A stretch of 64,000 nucleotides of DNA, from contig JAEVZS010000030.1 in NCBI GenBank assembly GCA_023392125.1, forward strand, positions 1 through 64,000. The letters run 5' to 3'. The notes under the pieces were generated by a model. It was given only the letters and a program-made list of their open reading frames with translations. It did not search any database and was not told the DNA's origin. The translations under genes and the position numbers were made by a program. This document shows positions 1-7,981 of this stretch, piece after piece. Numbering within the stretch: position 1 is the first letter of the stretch; each line of letters starts with the position of its first letter. Origin of the DNA: Bacteroidota bacterium (GTDB lineage Bacteria > Bacteroidota > Bacteroidia > Cytophagales > Cytophagaceae).

Positions 1-288
1 ATGATGTACCATCGCCTGAGAAAGTTGCAGTATATGTGGAATCACAAACGTGTATACCGTATTTACACAAGCATGCGCCTGAATCTGAGAAACAAGCGCA
101 AGAAACGTCTTCCAGCTCGTGTCAAGGCACCTTTGCTCTGTCCTATTGGCCCTAATATAACCTGGAGCCTTGATTTTATGCATGATACTCTGGCTAGCGG
201 TAAAACGATACGGACACTGAATGTGATCGATGATTTTAGTCGGGAGGCTCTTTCGATCTCTGTTGATACGAGCCTGCCTGTGTCCTAG
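1..288 (+). pseudogene. Truncated IS3-type (IS407-like) transposase OrfB fragment
   Basis: This is the middle of an integrase-core transposase. The stretch WSLDFMHD holds the first catalytic Asp of the DDE triad, and VIDDFSREAL follows as in IS407-group OrfB proteins. The frame is open from the window edge, so the 5' part probably lies outside. The native reading stops at about base 277, where another IS element begins; the last few codons and the TAG at 286-288 belong to the inverted repeat of the inserted element. The second Asp and the Glu of the triad are missing, so the protein cannot be active. The rest of the gene does not resume right of the insertion (joining across the duplicated TGC gives no transposase-like sequence), so a deletion probably accompanied or followed the insertion. 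Confidence 0.8.
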
Positions 289-297
289 CCCCCTAAT
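278..297 (+). repeat. Left terminal inverted repeat of the IS3 element
   Basis: The 20 bases beginning CTGTGTCCTAGCCCCC are an exact reverse complement of bases 1682-1701. A weaker match (GGACT, shifted by one base) continues inward. Confidence 0.88.
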
Positions 298-317
298 TAT
301 TGGACTGTTCTTCCAAA

Positions 318-1274
318 TCAGTTTAGAAGATTTTGCTTATTATTTGCCTGCACAAAGGTAGCGAACACTTCATTGTTGTCAAGGGCCTGACAAGCGCCTC
401 GTGCCTCGGCCCCCTTGACAACAATTCCGTTTTTCGCTCCGGTTTTGTTGGGCAAATATTCCGAAAAAAATATTTCCCAGTATTTCTGAGGGGATAACAT
501 CCCGATCGACCTATGACGCCTGCGATTGTTATAGAACCTGTAGTAATCTTCTATTTTCCATTTGGCATACTCTAAACTGTCGAACCAGTATCTTCGGATC
601 ACTTCACGCTCTAGGACGCTATGAAGGGCTTCGATATACGCGTTCTCTTCCGGGGTGGCTATATGGGTAAATTCCTGATTCACGTTATTGCTTTTCAGAA
701 ACTCCCTGACCGCGCGCGCTACAAACTGGCTCCCGTTATCATTGCGTATGGTCATACCTTCTACCTTGTATTCCTGAATGATGCCGTCCAGCAACAAGAC
801 CACGTCATGCTTTCGGACGCTGGATTTTAACAGATGACCAAGGACTTTTCTGGTGCATACGTCTATGACGGTAAGCAGGTATACATTACGCTTTTCTCCA
901 TGAATATATACATACTTGATATCCATGGAAAGGTATTGCATCGGATGGACTGCCTGAATCCTTCGCTGTTTAACAAACCGCCTTTTTTCCGCGTTGCTGA
1001 TACGTTTACCAAGCAGGAGCTTACTTTCATTCATCAGACGGTACACTTTCTTATGATTGATCACAAAGCCAAGATCTTTCAACTCCGGTGTCACTTTCTG
1101 GTAGCCGTAACAAACAAACTCCACCGAAAGGATCTTTTTGATGGTTTCAATCACAGTCGCGTTATCCACTATTCTTCCATTGGTTAATTGGGTATGGGTA
1201 CTTGGTTTACGACCGGCTTTACCGGAGGATGAACGGTAATAGTAACTGCTCCTTTGCTGACCTGTCCAGTTCAA
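318..1274 (-). CDS. IS3-family transposase OrfB (DDE integrase core)
   Basis: This catalytic subunit inserts and excises the element. Counting from the TTG at 1274, the DDE residues are D118 (SMDIKYV), D179 (RNDNGSQF) and E215 (NAYIEAL), with the 35-residue D-E spacing of the IS3 family. An N-terminal HTH_21-type segment precedes the core. The frame is open upstream of 1274 back to the run of eight A at complement 1345-1352, so the working protein is probably an OrfA-OrfB fusion made by -1 frameshifting; the upstream residues (KAVIGKYKTRC...) resemble the usual linker. In that case the TTG is only a formal start. No stop codon or frameshift damages the core. Confidence 0.88.
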   Translation of the reverse strand: MNWTGQQRSSYYYRSSSGKAGRKPSTHTQLTNGRIVDNATVIETIKKILSVEFVCYGYQKVTPELKDLGFVINHKKVYRLMNESKLLLGKRISNAEKRRFVKQRRIQAVHPMQYLSMDIKYVYIHGEKRNVYLLTVIDVCTRKVLGHLLKSSVRKHDVVLLLDGIIQEYKVEGMTIRNDNGSQFVARAVREFLKSNNVNQEFTHIATPEENAYIEALHSVLEREVIRRYWFDSLEYAKWKIEDYYRFYNNRRRHRSIGMLSPQKYWEIFFSEYLPNKTGAKNGIVVKGAEARGACQALDNNEVFATFVQANNKQNLLN

Positions 1275-1312
1275 AAGATTTGATATACAACACCTTGTCT
1301 TATACTTACCGA

Positions 1313-1630
1313 TTACAGCCTTCCGTATTTTTTGTAGTGTTCCGTTTTTTTTATAAGCTCGGTTTTTACCTCCAGTTCAAGAGCCTGGTTGGCTACGATC
1401 TTTTTCAGACGCTCATTTTCTTCCTGCAAAGCTCTTAGCTCAGGATCTATTGTTTTGTATTGAGGAATCAGGCCATCTTTGCCTTTGCTTTCGAACTGAT
1501 GCTTCCAGCGATAAAAAAGGGCCTGTGACAGATCATGACGACGACACGTGTTTAACATGCCTTCCGATTCCGCTTCCCGAAGTATTTGCATCTTCTGTTC
1601 TACACTAAAATGTCTTCTTGTTTTTCCCAT
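1313..1630 (-). CDS. IS3-family transposase OrfA (HTH protein)
   Basis: This 105-residue protein binds the element's ends. Residues 1-55 form a helix-turn-helix of the HTH_8/InsE type (RRHFSVEQKMQILREAES ... CRRHDLSQALFYRWKHQF). Residues 65-100 are a leucine-rich coiled coil (LRALQEENERLKKIVANQAL), the usual dimerisation zipper. The gene is read in the frame before orfB and ends 38 bases upstream of the formal orfB start. The slippery run lies near its 3' end, as in other IS3 elements. Confidence 0.88.
   Translation of the reverse strand: MGKTRRHFSVEQKMQILREAESEGMLNTCRRHDLSQALFYRWKHQFESKGKDGLIPQYKTIDPELRALQEENERLKKIVANQALELEVKTELIKKTEHYKKYGRL
1345..1352 (-). other. Candidate -1 programmed frameshift site (A8 run)
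   Basis: On the minus strand orfA reads ATA AAA AAA ACG across eight A residues. A -1 slip here enters the orfB frame, which is open from this point through the catalytic core. This is the standard expression mode of IS3 elements. I did not identify a downstream stimulatory structure. Confidence 0.65.
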
Positions 1631-1681
1631 TGATTTACTAAGTTAACTCTACTAAATTATTTCCCAAATTTAGTCCAGTTC

Positions 1682-1701
1682 ATTAGGGGGCTAGGACACA
1701 G
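1682..1701 (-). repeat. Right terminal inverted repeat of the IS3 element
   Basis: This is the exact 20-bp reverse complement of bases 278-297. It lies 51 bases upstream of the orfA start codon, so it may also carry the element's promoter region. Confidence 0.88.
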
Positions 1702-1704
1702 TGC

Positions 1705-1999
1705 AAAAAATAATAATGATGTTTGTAATAAATGCTTCATAATAGATTATTGATAGTTTGTTTTCTCATAAAAGATATACTCTGTTGTGCGTAGTACGTG
1801 GAAAAAAACTATGAGTTGTTGCTAATAGTGACCATAAAAGTAGGATCTGTTGTAAAATGCGGGAATCTGTCAGATCATTTTTTGAGATTTATTTGATATC
1901 CTGGTGAGAAAGGCTTTAACATCTTTTATCCGCATTTTTCCGTAAAAGAAAGCAGGTAGATTTTTGTGGGGCAACAGGAACACTCTAAACCGCACCATT
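1705..1999. other. AT-rich intergenic gap
   Basis: Roughly 295 bases lie between the insertion sequence and the next gene. I see no convincing ORF, RNA or strong hairpin. It does not contain the missing 3' part of the interrupted transposase gene at 1-288. Confidence 0.5.
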
Positions 2000-2482
2000 A
2001 TGAAAGCAAGCATCTTTCTCCTGTTTTTTTTTCCGTCCACGTTGTTTGCTCAGTGTGCAGACAGTCCGGCCGATATGGATGATGACAGCATAAGCCACCT
2101 GCTCAACCTCTTTATGAGCCTTGATCTGGTCGTAGGTCCTGAACTATACAATGCCGAACAGGCCGGCGATCTCGAATACATTATTTTTAGTCAGGACACC
2201 GTTTTTACACAGAAACAATATCGGGGTACCGTGCATGCTGCCATAGACCGGTCCGATGACAAATCCCTGTATTATTGTATAGGATCCATCGGCAATTACC
2301 TCATCCGGGATTTTGTCATAGGTATCAATATGACCAAAGGATACGCAGACGGGAGAGAAGAAGAAGTATTTTTGCCTTTGCACCTTGATGAAATACCTCT
2401 TCCGCTCAATGATTATGAGTATGCTACCTACGGGATAGATGTAGAGCTTTACTGGGCTTATGGAGAGGGAATGAGCAACTGA
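2000..2482 (+). CDS. Small secreted protein of unknown function
   Basis: I do not recognise this 160-residue protein. I place the start at the ATG at 2000 because it begins an obvious type I signal peptide (MKASIFLLFFFPSTLFAQ, cleaved after about residue 17); a longer frame from 1964 would put 12 polar residues in front of it. The mature part is acidic (ADMDDDSISHLLN, DGREEEVFLPLHLDEIPLP), with no membrane segment and two Cys. It is probably periplasmic or surface-exposed. It converges on the protoporphyrinogen oxidase gene with a 10-base gap. No homologous family or partner gene is evident. Confidence 0.6.
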   Translation: MKASIFLLFFFPSTLFAQCADSPADMDDDSISHLLNLFMSLDLVVGPELYNAEQAGDLEYIIFSQDTVFTQKQYRGTVHAAIDRSDDKSLYYCIGSIGNYLIRDFVIGINMTKGYADGREEEVFLPLHLDEIPLPLNDYEYATYGIDVELYWAYGEGMSN

Positions 2483-2492
2483 TTTTCCGCCG

Positions 2493-3848
2493 CTAACAGC
2501 AACCTTTGTAGCTACTGTTCATTCCCGAACGGGCTTCCGTGATTTTAAGAGCAATCTGCCGGCCTTTGCGGATACAATCCGATAGGGCGGGGCCACCCAG
2601 CCAGTTGGCGCTGATATAGATTCCCGAGTTTTCCAGTTCCGGCAAAATATCCCGAACAGCATTGATTGCACTGTCGTTTTGGGGGATAGCTCTGTCCAGC
2701 CGGTATACATGTGTAAACTCGGGTTCCGCTTTGATTTTGAAATATGAAGCGATATCCGCTTTGACACGATGCAGAATATAATCATCCTTCATCTGAGTGC
2801 GGTTGCTCTGAATCATCCCGCCTGCCATGCAGGTGAGCAATATTTTACCCCTTGGAGCAGCCAGAGGGAAGGTAGAGGTATTCCAGATCGAGCCCAGCAT
2901 ATACTGGTTTTCTACGGGAGGGTTGAGTGCACCGAAGCCGTTGAACGGGTATCGGACCTTTTTGCGGTCATAGCCCAGAAAGACCTTGACAACAGGAGCG
3001 TAGTTTATATTTCTGAACGCTGCCGCCGCCTTGTGCGAAACTTCCCCGATGATATCCGCGCTCACATAAGCCGGCGCGCTTAGCACCACTGTATCGCATT
3101 CCAGAGTTCGCTGTTCACCGTTTTGCATATAGTGAATTTCATAATTGTTCGTATGCTTGGTGATTCTCTGTACCACAGCACCGCGTTCAAGCCGTTTTAC
3201 CGCTGCCGCCATAGCATCCGGCAGGGCCTGCATACCTGATTTGAAATACAGGCCTTGCTTTCGCTCCCCTCCTTTATTTTTTATAAAACCTTTCAGAACC
3301 GATCCATACTCTTCCTCATAGCATGCCAGTACCGGAAACGTTTCCTTTAGCAGCAGCTGATAAGGATCACCGGCATATATGCCAGTGATAAAGGGAGCCA
3401 GAATATAATCAGCGATTTCACGGTTAAAGCGTCTCTCAATAAATTCTCCCAGTGTTTCGTCCGGCCGGGAAACTTCCGGTTTTTTATACCATTCTTTCAG
3501 AATAGCCAGCTTGGCCGGCCATGATAAAAAAGAAGTTGTCAGCAGGCCATACGGTTTGGTTGGCAGGCGATGATAGCGTCCATTGCGGAAAATATAGCGT
3601 TTTTTACTGCTTTTGCCCGCCGGATAAAATTCATTTTCCAATCCCGTTTTAATCAGAAATTCAGTGACCTCCTGATCGGTAAGAATAGAATTGGCACCGT
3701 ATTCAAGCTGGTATCCGTCGATCCGTTCTGTCTGCATGACTCCACCCGGAGAGTCACCTGCATCAAGTACAACACAGGGTTCACACCATTTCTGTAGTTC
3801 AATGGCCGCAGCAAGACCAGATATTCCACCACCTATTATGGCAATCAT
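2493..3848 (-). CDS. hemY: Protoporphyrinogen oxidase (FAD-dependent, HemY/HemG type)
   Basis: It oxidises protoporphyrinogen IX (or coproporphyrinogen III in some lineages) in late haem synthesis. The N-terminus has the FAD dinucleotide fold IIGGGISGLAAAIEL, then the GG doublet of amine-oxidase-type flavoproteins (AGDSPGGVMQTER). The C-terminal FAD motif is present around residues 415-440 (SGIYISANWLGGPALSDCI, AL). Length (451) is normal for the family. The gene stands alone with no other haem genes nearby. A TATATTTG -7-like box lies 33 bases upstream of the ATG. The sequence alone does not show which porphyrinogen is the substrate. Confidence 0.92.
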   Translation of the reverse strand: MIAIIGGGISGLAAAIELQKWCEPCVVLDAGDSPGGVMQTERIDGYQLEYGANSILTDQEVTEFLIKTGLENEFYPAGKSSKKRYIFRNGRYHRLPTKPYGLLTTSFLSWPAKLAILKEWYKKPEVSRPDETLGEFIERRFNREIADYILAPFITGIYAGDPYQLLLKETFPVLACYEEEYGSVLKGFIKNKGGERKQGLYFKSGMQALPDAMAAAVKRLERGAVVQRITKHTNNYEIHYMQNGEQRTLECDTVVLSAPAYVSADIIGEVSHKAAAAFRNINYAPVVKVFLGYDRKKVRYPFNGFGALNPPVENQYMLGSIWNTSTFPLAAPRGKILLTCMAGGMIQSNRTQMKDDYILHRVKADIASYFKIKAEPEFTHVYRLDRAIPQNDSAINAVRDILPELENSGIYISANWLGGPALSDCIRKGRQIALKITEARSGMNSSYKGCC

Positions 3849-3880
3849 ACGGATACTGTTTTAGGGTTGACTTTATGGAA

Positions 3881-3888
3881 CAAATATA
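3881..3888 (-). promoter_or_regulatory. Candidate -7 promoter box for hemY
   Basis: The minus strand reads TATATTTG, an exact match to the Bacteroidota -7 consensus TAnnTTTG, 33 bases before the hemY ATG. I see no good TTTG at the -33 position, so support is partial. Confidence 0.4.
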
Positions 3889-4046
3889 TTGTATAAAAGC
3901 GTTTGTGGCGCTGCTTTTTTGAATAAATATAAAGCTCTGTCCAATGGAAGTGTTCGGATTTTATTGTAATTCCCGTGCTTTTTTATCATTTTTCAGCTCA
4001 TAGGAGCTGGTTTGATTGTATATTCCTGAACAAGCCGGAGAAGTGT

Positions 4047-4868
4047 ATGTTATCAGAACTAAAACCGACTTTCTTGAGACCATTTTTTGCATTAGTCATA
4101 ATCTTCAACCTGTGCTTTTTACCAGTTGATGCCCAGCAGGATACAGTCAGGTCAGAGCCTGATTTTCATCAGGTAGATATTAATTCGCTGCCTTCCGGCC
4201 AGCTCACGGAATACGATCGCGGAGGGCGGCCGTGGATTGCCCGGAATCCCTATCGGGGTCTGGTTGCACCTGCCATCCTGATTGGATTGGGTGCCGGAAT
4301 ATTGGCCGGTCCTTCTTACAATCAGGATGCAAAAGATTTGCTTAATCAAGGCTTTCACAATTTTGGTGGTACCGAAATCGATGATTATCTCATATATGCA
4401 CCATATGCAGGTCTGGTTGCGCTCAATCTGGTCAAGATCCCCTGTGAAAATGATTTTATCAATACGGCCATAATTATAGCCAAGGCGGAGGTCGTCAACG
4501 CGGCTCTTACCTTTGGACTCAAATACCTGACGAAAGTAGAGCGCCCCAATGGAGAAAACAGCTACTCATGGCCTTCCGGGCATACATCTCAGGCATTTCT
4601 GGCAGCAACAATCGCGAACCGCGAATACCGCTATAAGACTCCCTGGGTAGGTATCGGAGCTTACGGAGCGGCGGGGACCGTTGCCCTGTTTCGTATGCTC
4701 AACAACAAGCACTGGCTGTCGGATGTAGTGGCGGGTGCAGGCATAGGCATTCTCTCGGCCAATCTGGTATATATGACCCATCAATGGCGTTGGGGCAGAC
4801 CCGGAAGCTGTCTGGTCCCTTCCCTGATCAATGGCAGACCCGGAGCTGTACTGGTATATCGTTTTTAG
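4047..4868 (+). CDS. PAP2-family phosphatase, exported
   Basis: A phosphatidic acid phosphatase type 2 protein of about 273 residues, probably acting on a lipid or isoprenoid phosphate in the envelope. I start at the ATG at 4047, which is preceded by GGAG and opens a signal peptide ending near PVDAQ; a longer frame from 3975 has no such logic. All three phosphatase motifs are visible: KYLTKVERP (residues 160-167), PSGH (176-179), and R216/H222/D226 in the segment FRMLNNKHWLSDVVAG. It may be transcribed with the NAD(P)HX repair gene 13 bases downstream. The exact substrate cannot be read from sequence. Confidence 0.85.
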   Translation: MLSELKPTFLRPFFALVIIFNLCFLPVDAQQDTVRSEPDFHQVDINSLPSGQLTEYDRGGRPWIARNPYRGLVAPAILIGLGAGILAGPSYNQDAKDLLNQGFHNFGGTEIDDYLIYAPYAGLVALNLVKIPCENDFINTAIIIAKAEVVNAALTFGLKYLTKVERPNGENSYSWPSGHTSQAFLAATIANREYRYKTPWVGIGAYGAAGTVALFRMLNNKHWLSDVVAGAGIGILSANLVYMTHQWRWGRPGSCLVPSLINGRPGAVLVYRF

Positions 4869-4881
4869 ACTGTATACAATT

Positions 4882-6375
4882 ATGAAGATTTTTACAACCA
4901 AGCAAATTCGACAATGGGATGCCTATACCATCCGGCATGAGCCTGTAAGTTCCATCAATCTTATGGAGAGGGCTTCGCAGAATATTGCGGCCTGGATACA
5001 TAACCGGTTTAATCTGTCTCATCCAGTGACCGTTTTTTGTGGTCCGGGTAATAATGGTGGAGACGGGTTGGCCGTAGCGCGCTTGCTGCTGCAGTACGGC
5101 TTTTCGGTGCGGACTTATATTGCTGAGGTTTCATCTTATTCGGATGATTTCCGGATCAATGAACGGAGACTCCTGGATATAAGCACGCCTGAACGATTCT
5201 CAGAAGAAACAGTCGTTTCTTTTCAACCGGGTGAAATCATTATTGATGCTTTGTTTGGCTCCGGGCTCAACCGGCCCCTGGCAGGTATATTCGGGAAAAT
5301 AACGGATCAAATCAATTCTTCCGGTGCTATTGTGATAGCAATTGATATCGCTTCCGGGCTTTTTGGCGAAAAGTTCAACAGTGATCCCGTAAAAGTCTGT
5401 GCCGATTATACACTTGCTCTCCAGGTGCCGAGACTTTCTCATCTTTTGCCGGCCAATGATGCTTTTGTGGGACAGTTACATATACTGGATATTGGCTTGT
5501 CCGGTGACTTTCAGCAGGCTGAGCCTTCAGATAGCCGCTATCTGACCGAAGACTGGATCCGGTCAAAATTGAAGAAAAGATCGCAGTATAGCCACAAAGG
5601 AACGTACGGTAAGGCACTGATTATAGCCGGAAGCAAAGGATCAATCGGAGCTGCGGTGCTTACTTCGACTGCCTGCTATCGTGCGGGAGCCGGTCTGGTA
5701 TATGCCGCTTTGCCAGCCTGTGGTACCCCGATCATGCAGATAGCCCTGCCGGAGGCTATTGTGCTGGAAGACCCTGCTGATGAAAGCCATTCTGTATTGC
5801 CGGATACAGATCCTTTTGCAGTTATAGGAATCGGACCTGGTATCAGGGAAAATGAAACAGCCGCAAAATTGTTGGAACAGCTGCTTGAAAACTATAATGG
5901 CGGGCTGGTGCTGGATGCAGGAGCGCTTAATCTTATAGCCCGGCACAAGAAACTCCTTGATAAAATACCGGCTGGTGCGGTATTGACCCCGCATCCTAAA
6001 GAATTTGAGCGGCTGGCAGGAAAATCAGAGAATGATTACGAACGTCTGGAAAAATTAAAAGAACTAAGTCAGCGGATTCGGGGTATTATTGTACTCAAAG
6101 GCGCGCATACGGTAATTGCTACTCCGGAATCGGGCTTATTTATCAATTCCACAGGCAATCCGGGAATGGCGACAGGCGGAAGTGGTGATGTACTGACTGG
6201 TATCATAACCGGACTGATCGCTCAGGGTTACGCCCCGCATATCGCAGCTGTTGTGGGTGTGTTTCTGCATGGATATGCAGGAGATTGTGCCGGCAAAAGA
6301 ACCGGTATGGCCCCTTTGCTGGCAACGGATATTATTGGGAGCATGAAAGATTTCTTCCGTGCTTTTGAATCTTAG
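4882..6375 (+). CDS. nnr: Bifunctional NAD(P)HX epimerase / ADP-dependent dehydratase
   Basis: It repairs hydrated NADH and NADPH: the N-terminal YjeF_N domain (about residues 1-215) epimerises NAD(P)HX, and the C-terminal ribokinase-like domain (about 220-497) dehydrates the S form using ADP. Seen: the epimerase motif CGPGNNGGDG, and in the C-terminal half TPHPKEFERL and the catalytic GGSGDVLTG. Total length near 500 is typical of fused Nnr proteins. The ATG at 4882 gives the standard N-terminus (MKIFTTKQIRQWD). Its 3' end overlaps the convergent asnS gene by four bases. Confidence 0.93.
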   Translation: MKIFTTKQIRQWDAYTIRHEPVSSINLMERASQNIAAWIHNRFNLSHPVTVFCGPGNNGGDGLAVARLLLQYGFSVRTYIAEVSSYSDDFRINERRLLDISTPERFSEETVVSFQPGEIIIDALFGSGLNRPLAGIFGKITDQINSSGAIVIAIDIASGLFGEKFNSDPVKVCADYTLALQVPRLSHLLPANDAFVGQLHILDIGLSGDFQQAEPSDSRYLTEDWIRSKLKKRSQYSHKGTYGKALIIAGSKGSIGAAVLTSTACYRAGAGLVYAALPACGTPIMQIALPEAIVLEDPADESHSVLPDTDPFAVIGIGPGIRENETAAKLLEQLLENYNGGLVLDAGALNLIARHKKLLDKIPAGAVLTPHPKEFERLAGKSENDYERLEKLKELSQRIRGIIVLKGAHTVIATPESGLFINSTGNPGMATGGSGDVLTGIITGLIAQGYAPHIAAVVGVFLHGYAGDCAGKRTGMAPLLATDIIGSMKDFFRAFES

Positions 6376-7760
6376 AATTCAGCGTTTTGCGGTGTTCTTG
6401 GAAAAGGAATCACGTCACGGATATTGCTCATACCGGTCACAAAGAGCATCAGACGCTCAAAGCCAAGTCCGAAACCGGAGTGCGGAGCAGTTCCGAAGCG
6501 TCTGGTATCCAGGTACCACCATACATCCTGCTGGTGCATGCTCATTTCGTTGACACGTGTGCAGAGTTTCTCATAGCTTTCTTCCCGCTGACTGCCGCCC
6601 ACAATTTCACCGATACCCGGAAACAGGATATCCATGGCACGTACAGTCTTTCCGTCCTCATTTTGCTTCATATAAAAAGCTTTGATATCCTTTGGATAGT
6701 TGGTCAGGATCACCGGTTTTTTGAAATGCTTCTCCACCAGATAGCGCTCATGCTCTGATTGCAGATCAATACCCCATTCAACCTTAAACTCAAACTTGTG
6801 TCCGGAGCTGAGCAGAATATCAATGGCTTCGGTATAGGTCAGGCGCTCAAATGCGGATTCGGTTACAAAACGAAGGCGGCTTAACAGTTCCTTATCATAC
6901 ATATTATTCAGAAACTCCAGATCATCCATGTTATGCTCCAGCGCATAGCGGATCAGGTATTTCAGAAAATCTTCGGCCAGGTCCATATTGTCCTCGATCT
7001 CATAAAAAGCCATTTCAGGCTCGATCATCCAGAATTCAGCCAGGTGTCTTGCCGTATTGGAGTTTTCCGCACGGAAAGTAGGTCCGAAAGTATAAATTTC
7101 GCCCATGGCCATCGCACCAAGCTCGCCTTCCAGCTGTCCGGATACAGTCAGATTGGTTTCTTTTCCAAAAAAATCTTCTTCAAAGTTGATTGCTCCGGTA
7201 TCCGTTTTGGGGACATTCTGAAGGTCCAGTGTGGTTACACGAAACATCTCGCCTGCGCCTTCACAGTCTGATCCGGTGATGATAGGAGTGTGCAGATAGA
7301 CAAATCCTTTATCGTTAAAATATTTGTGAACAGCGTAAGCCATGGCATGTCTCAGGCGCAGGATTGCTCCAAACGTATTGGTACGCGGACGCAGATGGGC
7401 GATTTCGCGGAGAAACTCCAGAGAATGCCCCTTTTTCTGCAACGGATAGGTTTCCGGATCTGCTTCTCCGTATATTTCGATACTACGGGCGTGTATTTCA
7501 ACTGCCTGACCCTGTCCCGGAGACTCTACTATTGTTCCTTTGGCACCGATACAGGCACCGGTGCTTACTTTTTTCATTAACTCTTCGTCAAAATTGGCAA
7601 GATCTGCCACTACCTGGATATTGTGAATCGTAGAACCGTCATTGAGTGCTATGAAAGCTACATTTTTGTTCCCTCTTTTAGTACGGACCCAGCCTTTTGC
7701 CACAACTTCCTTCCCGTATTCCCGGGACGCAAGCAAATCTTTTACCTTTATTCTTTTCAT
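6372..7760 (-). CDS. asnS: Asparaginyl-tRNA synthetase
   Basis: It charges tRNA-Asn with asparagine. An N-terminal OB-fold anticodon-binding domain (about residues 1-115) precedes a class II catalytic domain. Visible class II motifs are motif 2 in FRAENSNTARHLAEFWMIEPE and motif 3 in GFGLGFERLMLFVTG. Length (462) matches the bacterial enzyme. The asparagine-type sequence FPRTPQNAEF closes the protein. The gene is monocistronic, with a TAAATTTG box 41 bases upstream of the ATG. With an asparagine synthetase gene at 43.3 kb, direct charging of Asn is fully accounted for in this genome segment. Confidence 0.96.
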   Translation of the reverse strand: MKRIKVKDLLASREYGKEVVAKGWVRTKRGNKNVAFIALNDGSTIHNIQVVADLANFDEELMKKVSTGACIGAKGTIVESPGQGQAVEIHARSIEIYGEADPETYPLQKKGHSLEFLREIAHLRPRTNTFGAILRLRHAMAYAVHKYFNDKGFVYLHTPIITGSDCEGAGEMFRVTTLDLQNVPKTDTGAINFEEDFFGKETNLTVSGQLEGELGAMAMGEIYTFGPTFRAENSNTARHLAEFWMIEPEMAFYEIEDNMDLAEDFLKYLIRYALEHNMDDLEFLNNMYDKELLSRLRFVTESAFERLTYTEAIDILLSSGHKFEFKVEWGIDLQSEHERYLVEKHFKKPVILTNYPKDIKAFYMKQNEDGKTVRAMDILFPGIGEIVGGSQREESYEKLCTRVNEMSMHQQDVWWYLDTRRFGTAPHSGFGLGFERLMLFVTGMSNIRDVIPFPRTPQNAEF

Positions 7761-7801
7761 TTATCAGAAGATTTTTATTTTTTTCTAAAAACGTTTGCCG
7801 G

Positions 7802-7809
7802 CAAATTTA
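7802..7809 (-). promoter_or_regulatory. Candidate -7 promoter box for asnS
   Basis: The minus strand reads TAAATTTG (consensus TAnnTTTG) 41 bases before the start codon. A TTTC lies about where the -33 TTTG would be expected. This is a plausible vegetative promoter. Confidence 0.45.
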
Positions 7810-7981
7810 GAAAAATCCACGGAAACTATTATTTCATAACCTAGGCGATAAACATAAAATTCCTTTAAGAATATTTTAGTAGATTTAAGATGTCAAAGTT
7901 CCGGAGGGCTCAGAAGTGATCAGGCATAATTTTTGGCTGTCTGAGTGACGAATTGATATAAAAATTGGTTTTTAAATTGAT

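Larger units (their letters stand above)
278..1701 (-). mobile_element. Complete IS3-family insertion sequence (about 1.42 kb)
   Basis: The element carries overlapping-type orfA and orfB on the minus strand and is bounded by 20-bp perfect inverted repeats. With ends at 278 and 1701 it is flanked by a direct repeat TGC (275-277 and 1702-1704), which matches the 3-bp target duplication typical of the family. IS3 elements usually end in TG...CA, which would place the ends at 281 and 1698; the flanks would then be CTG and CAG, which are not direct repeats. The element lies inside the remnant of another IS3-type transposase gene. Both frames and the slippery site are intact, so it looks recently active. 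Confidence 0.88.

Noticed and set aside
318..1274. Plus-strand frames at 621-1187 inside the IS element
   Set aside because: They lie antisense to the transposase genes and show no motifs; the minus strand carries the full DDE transposase.
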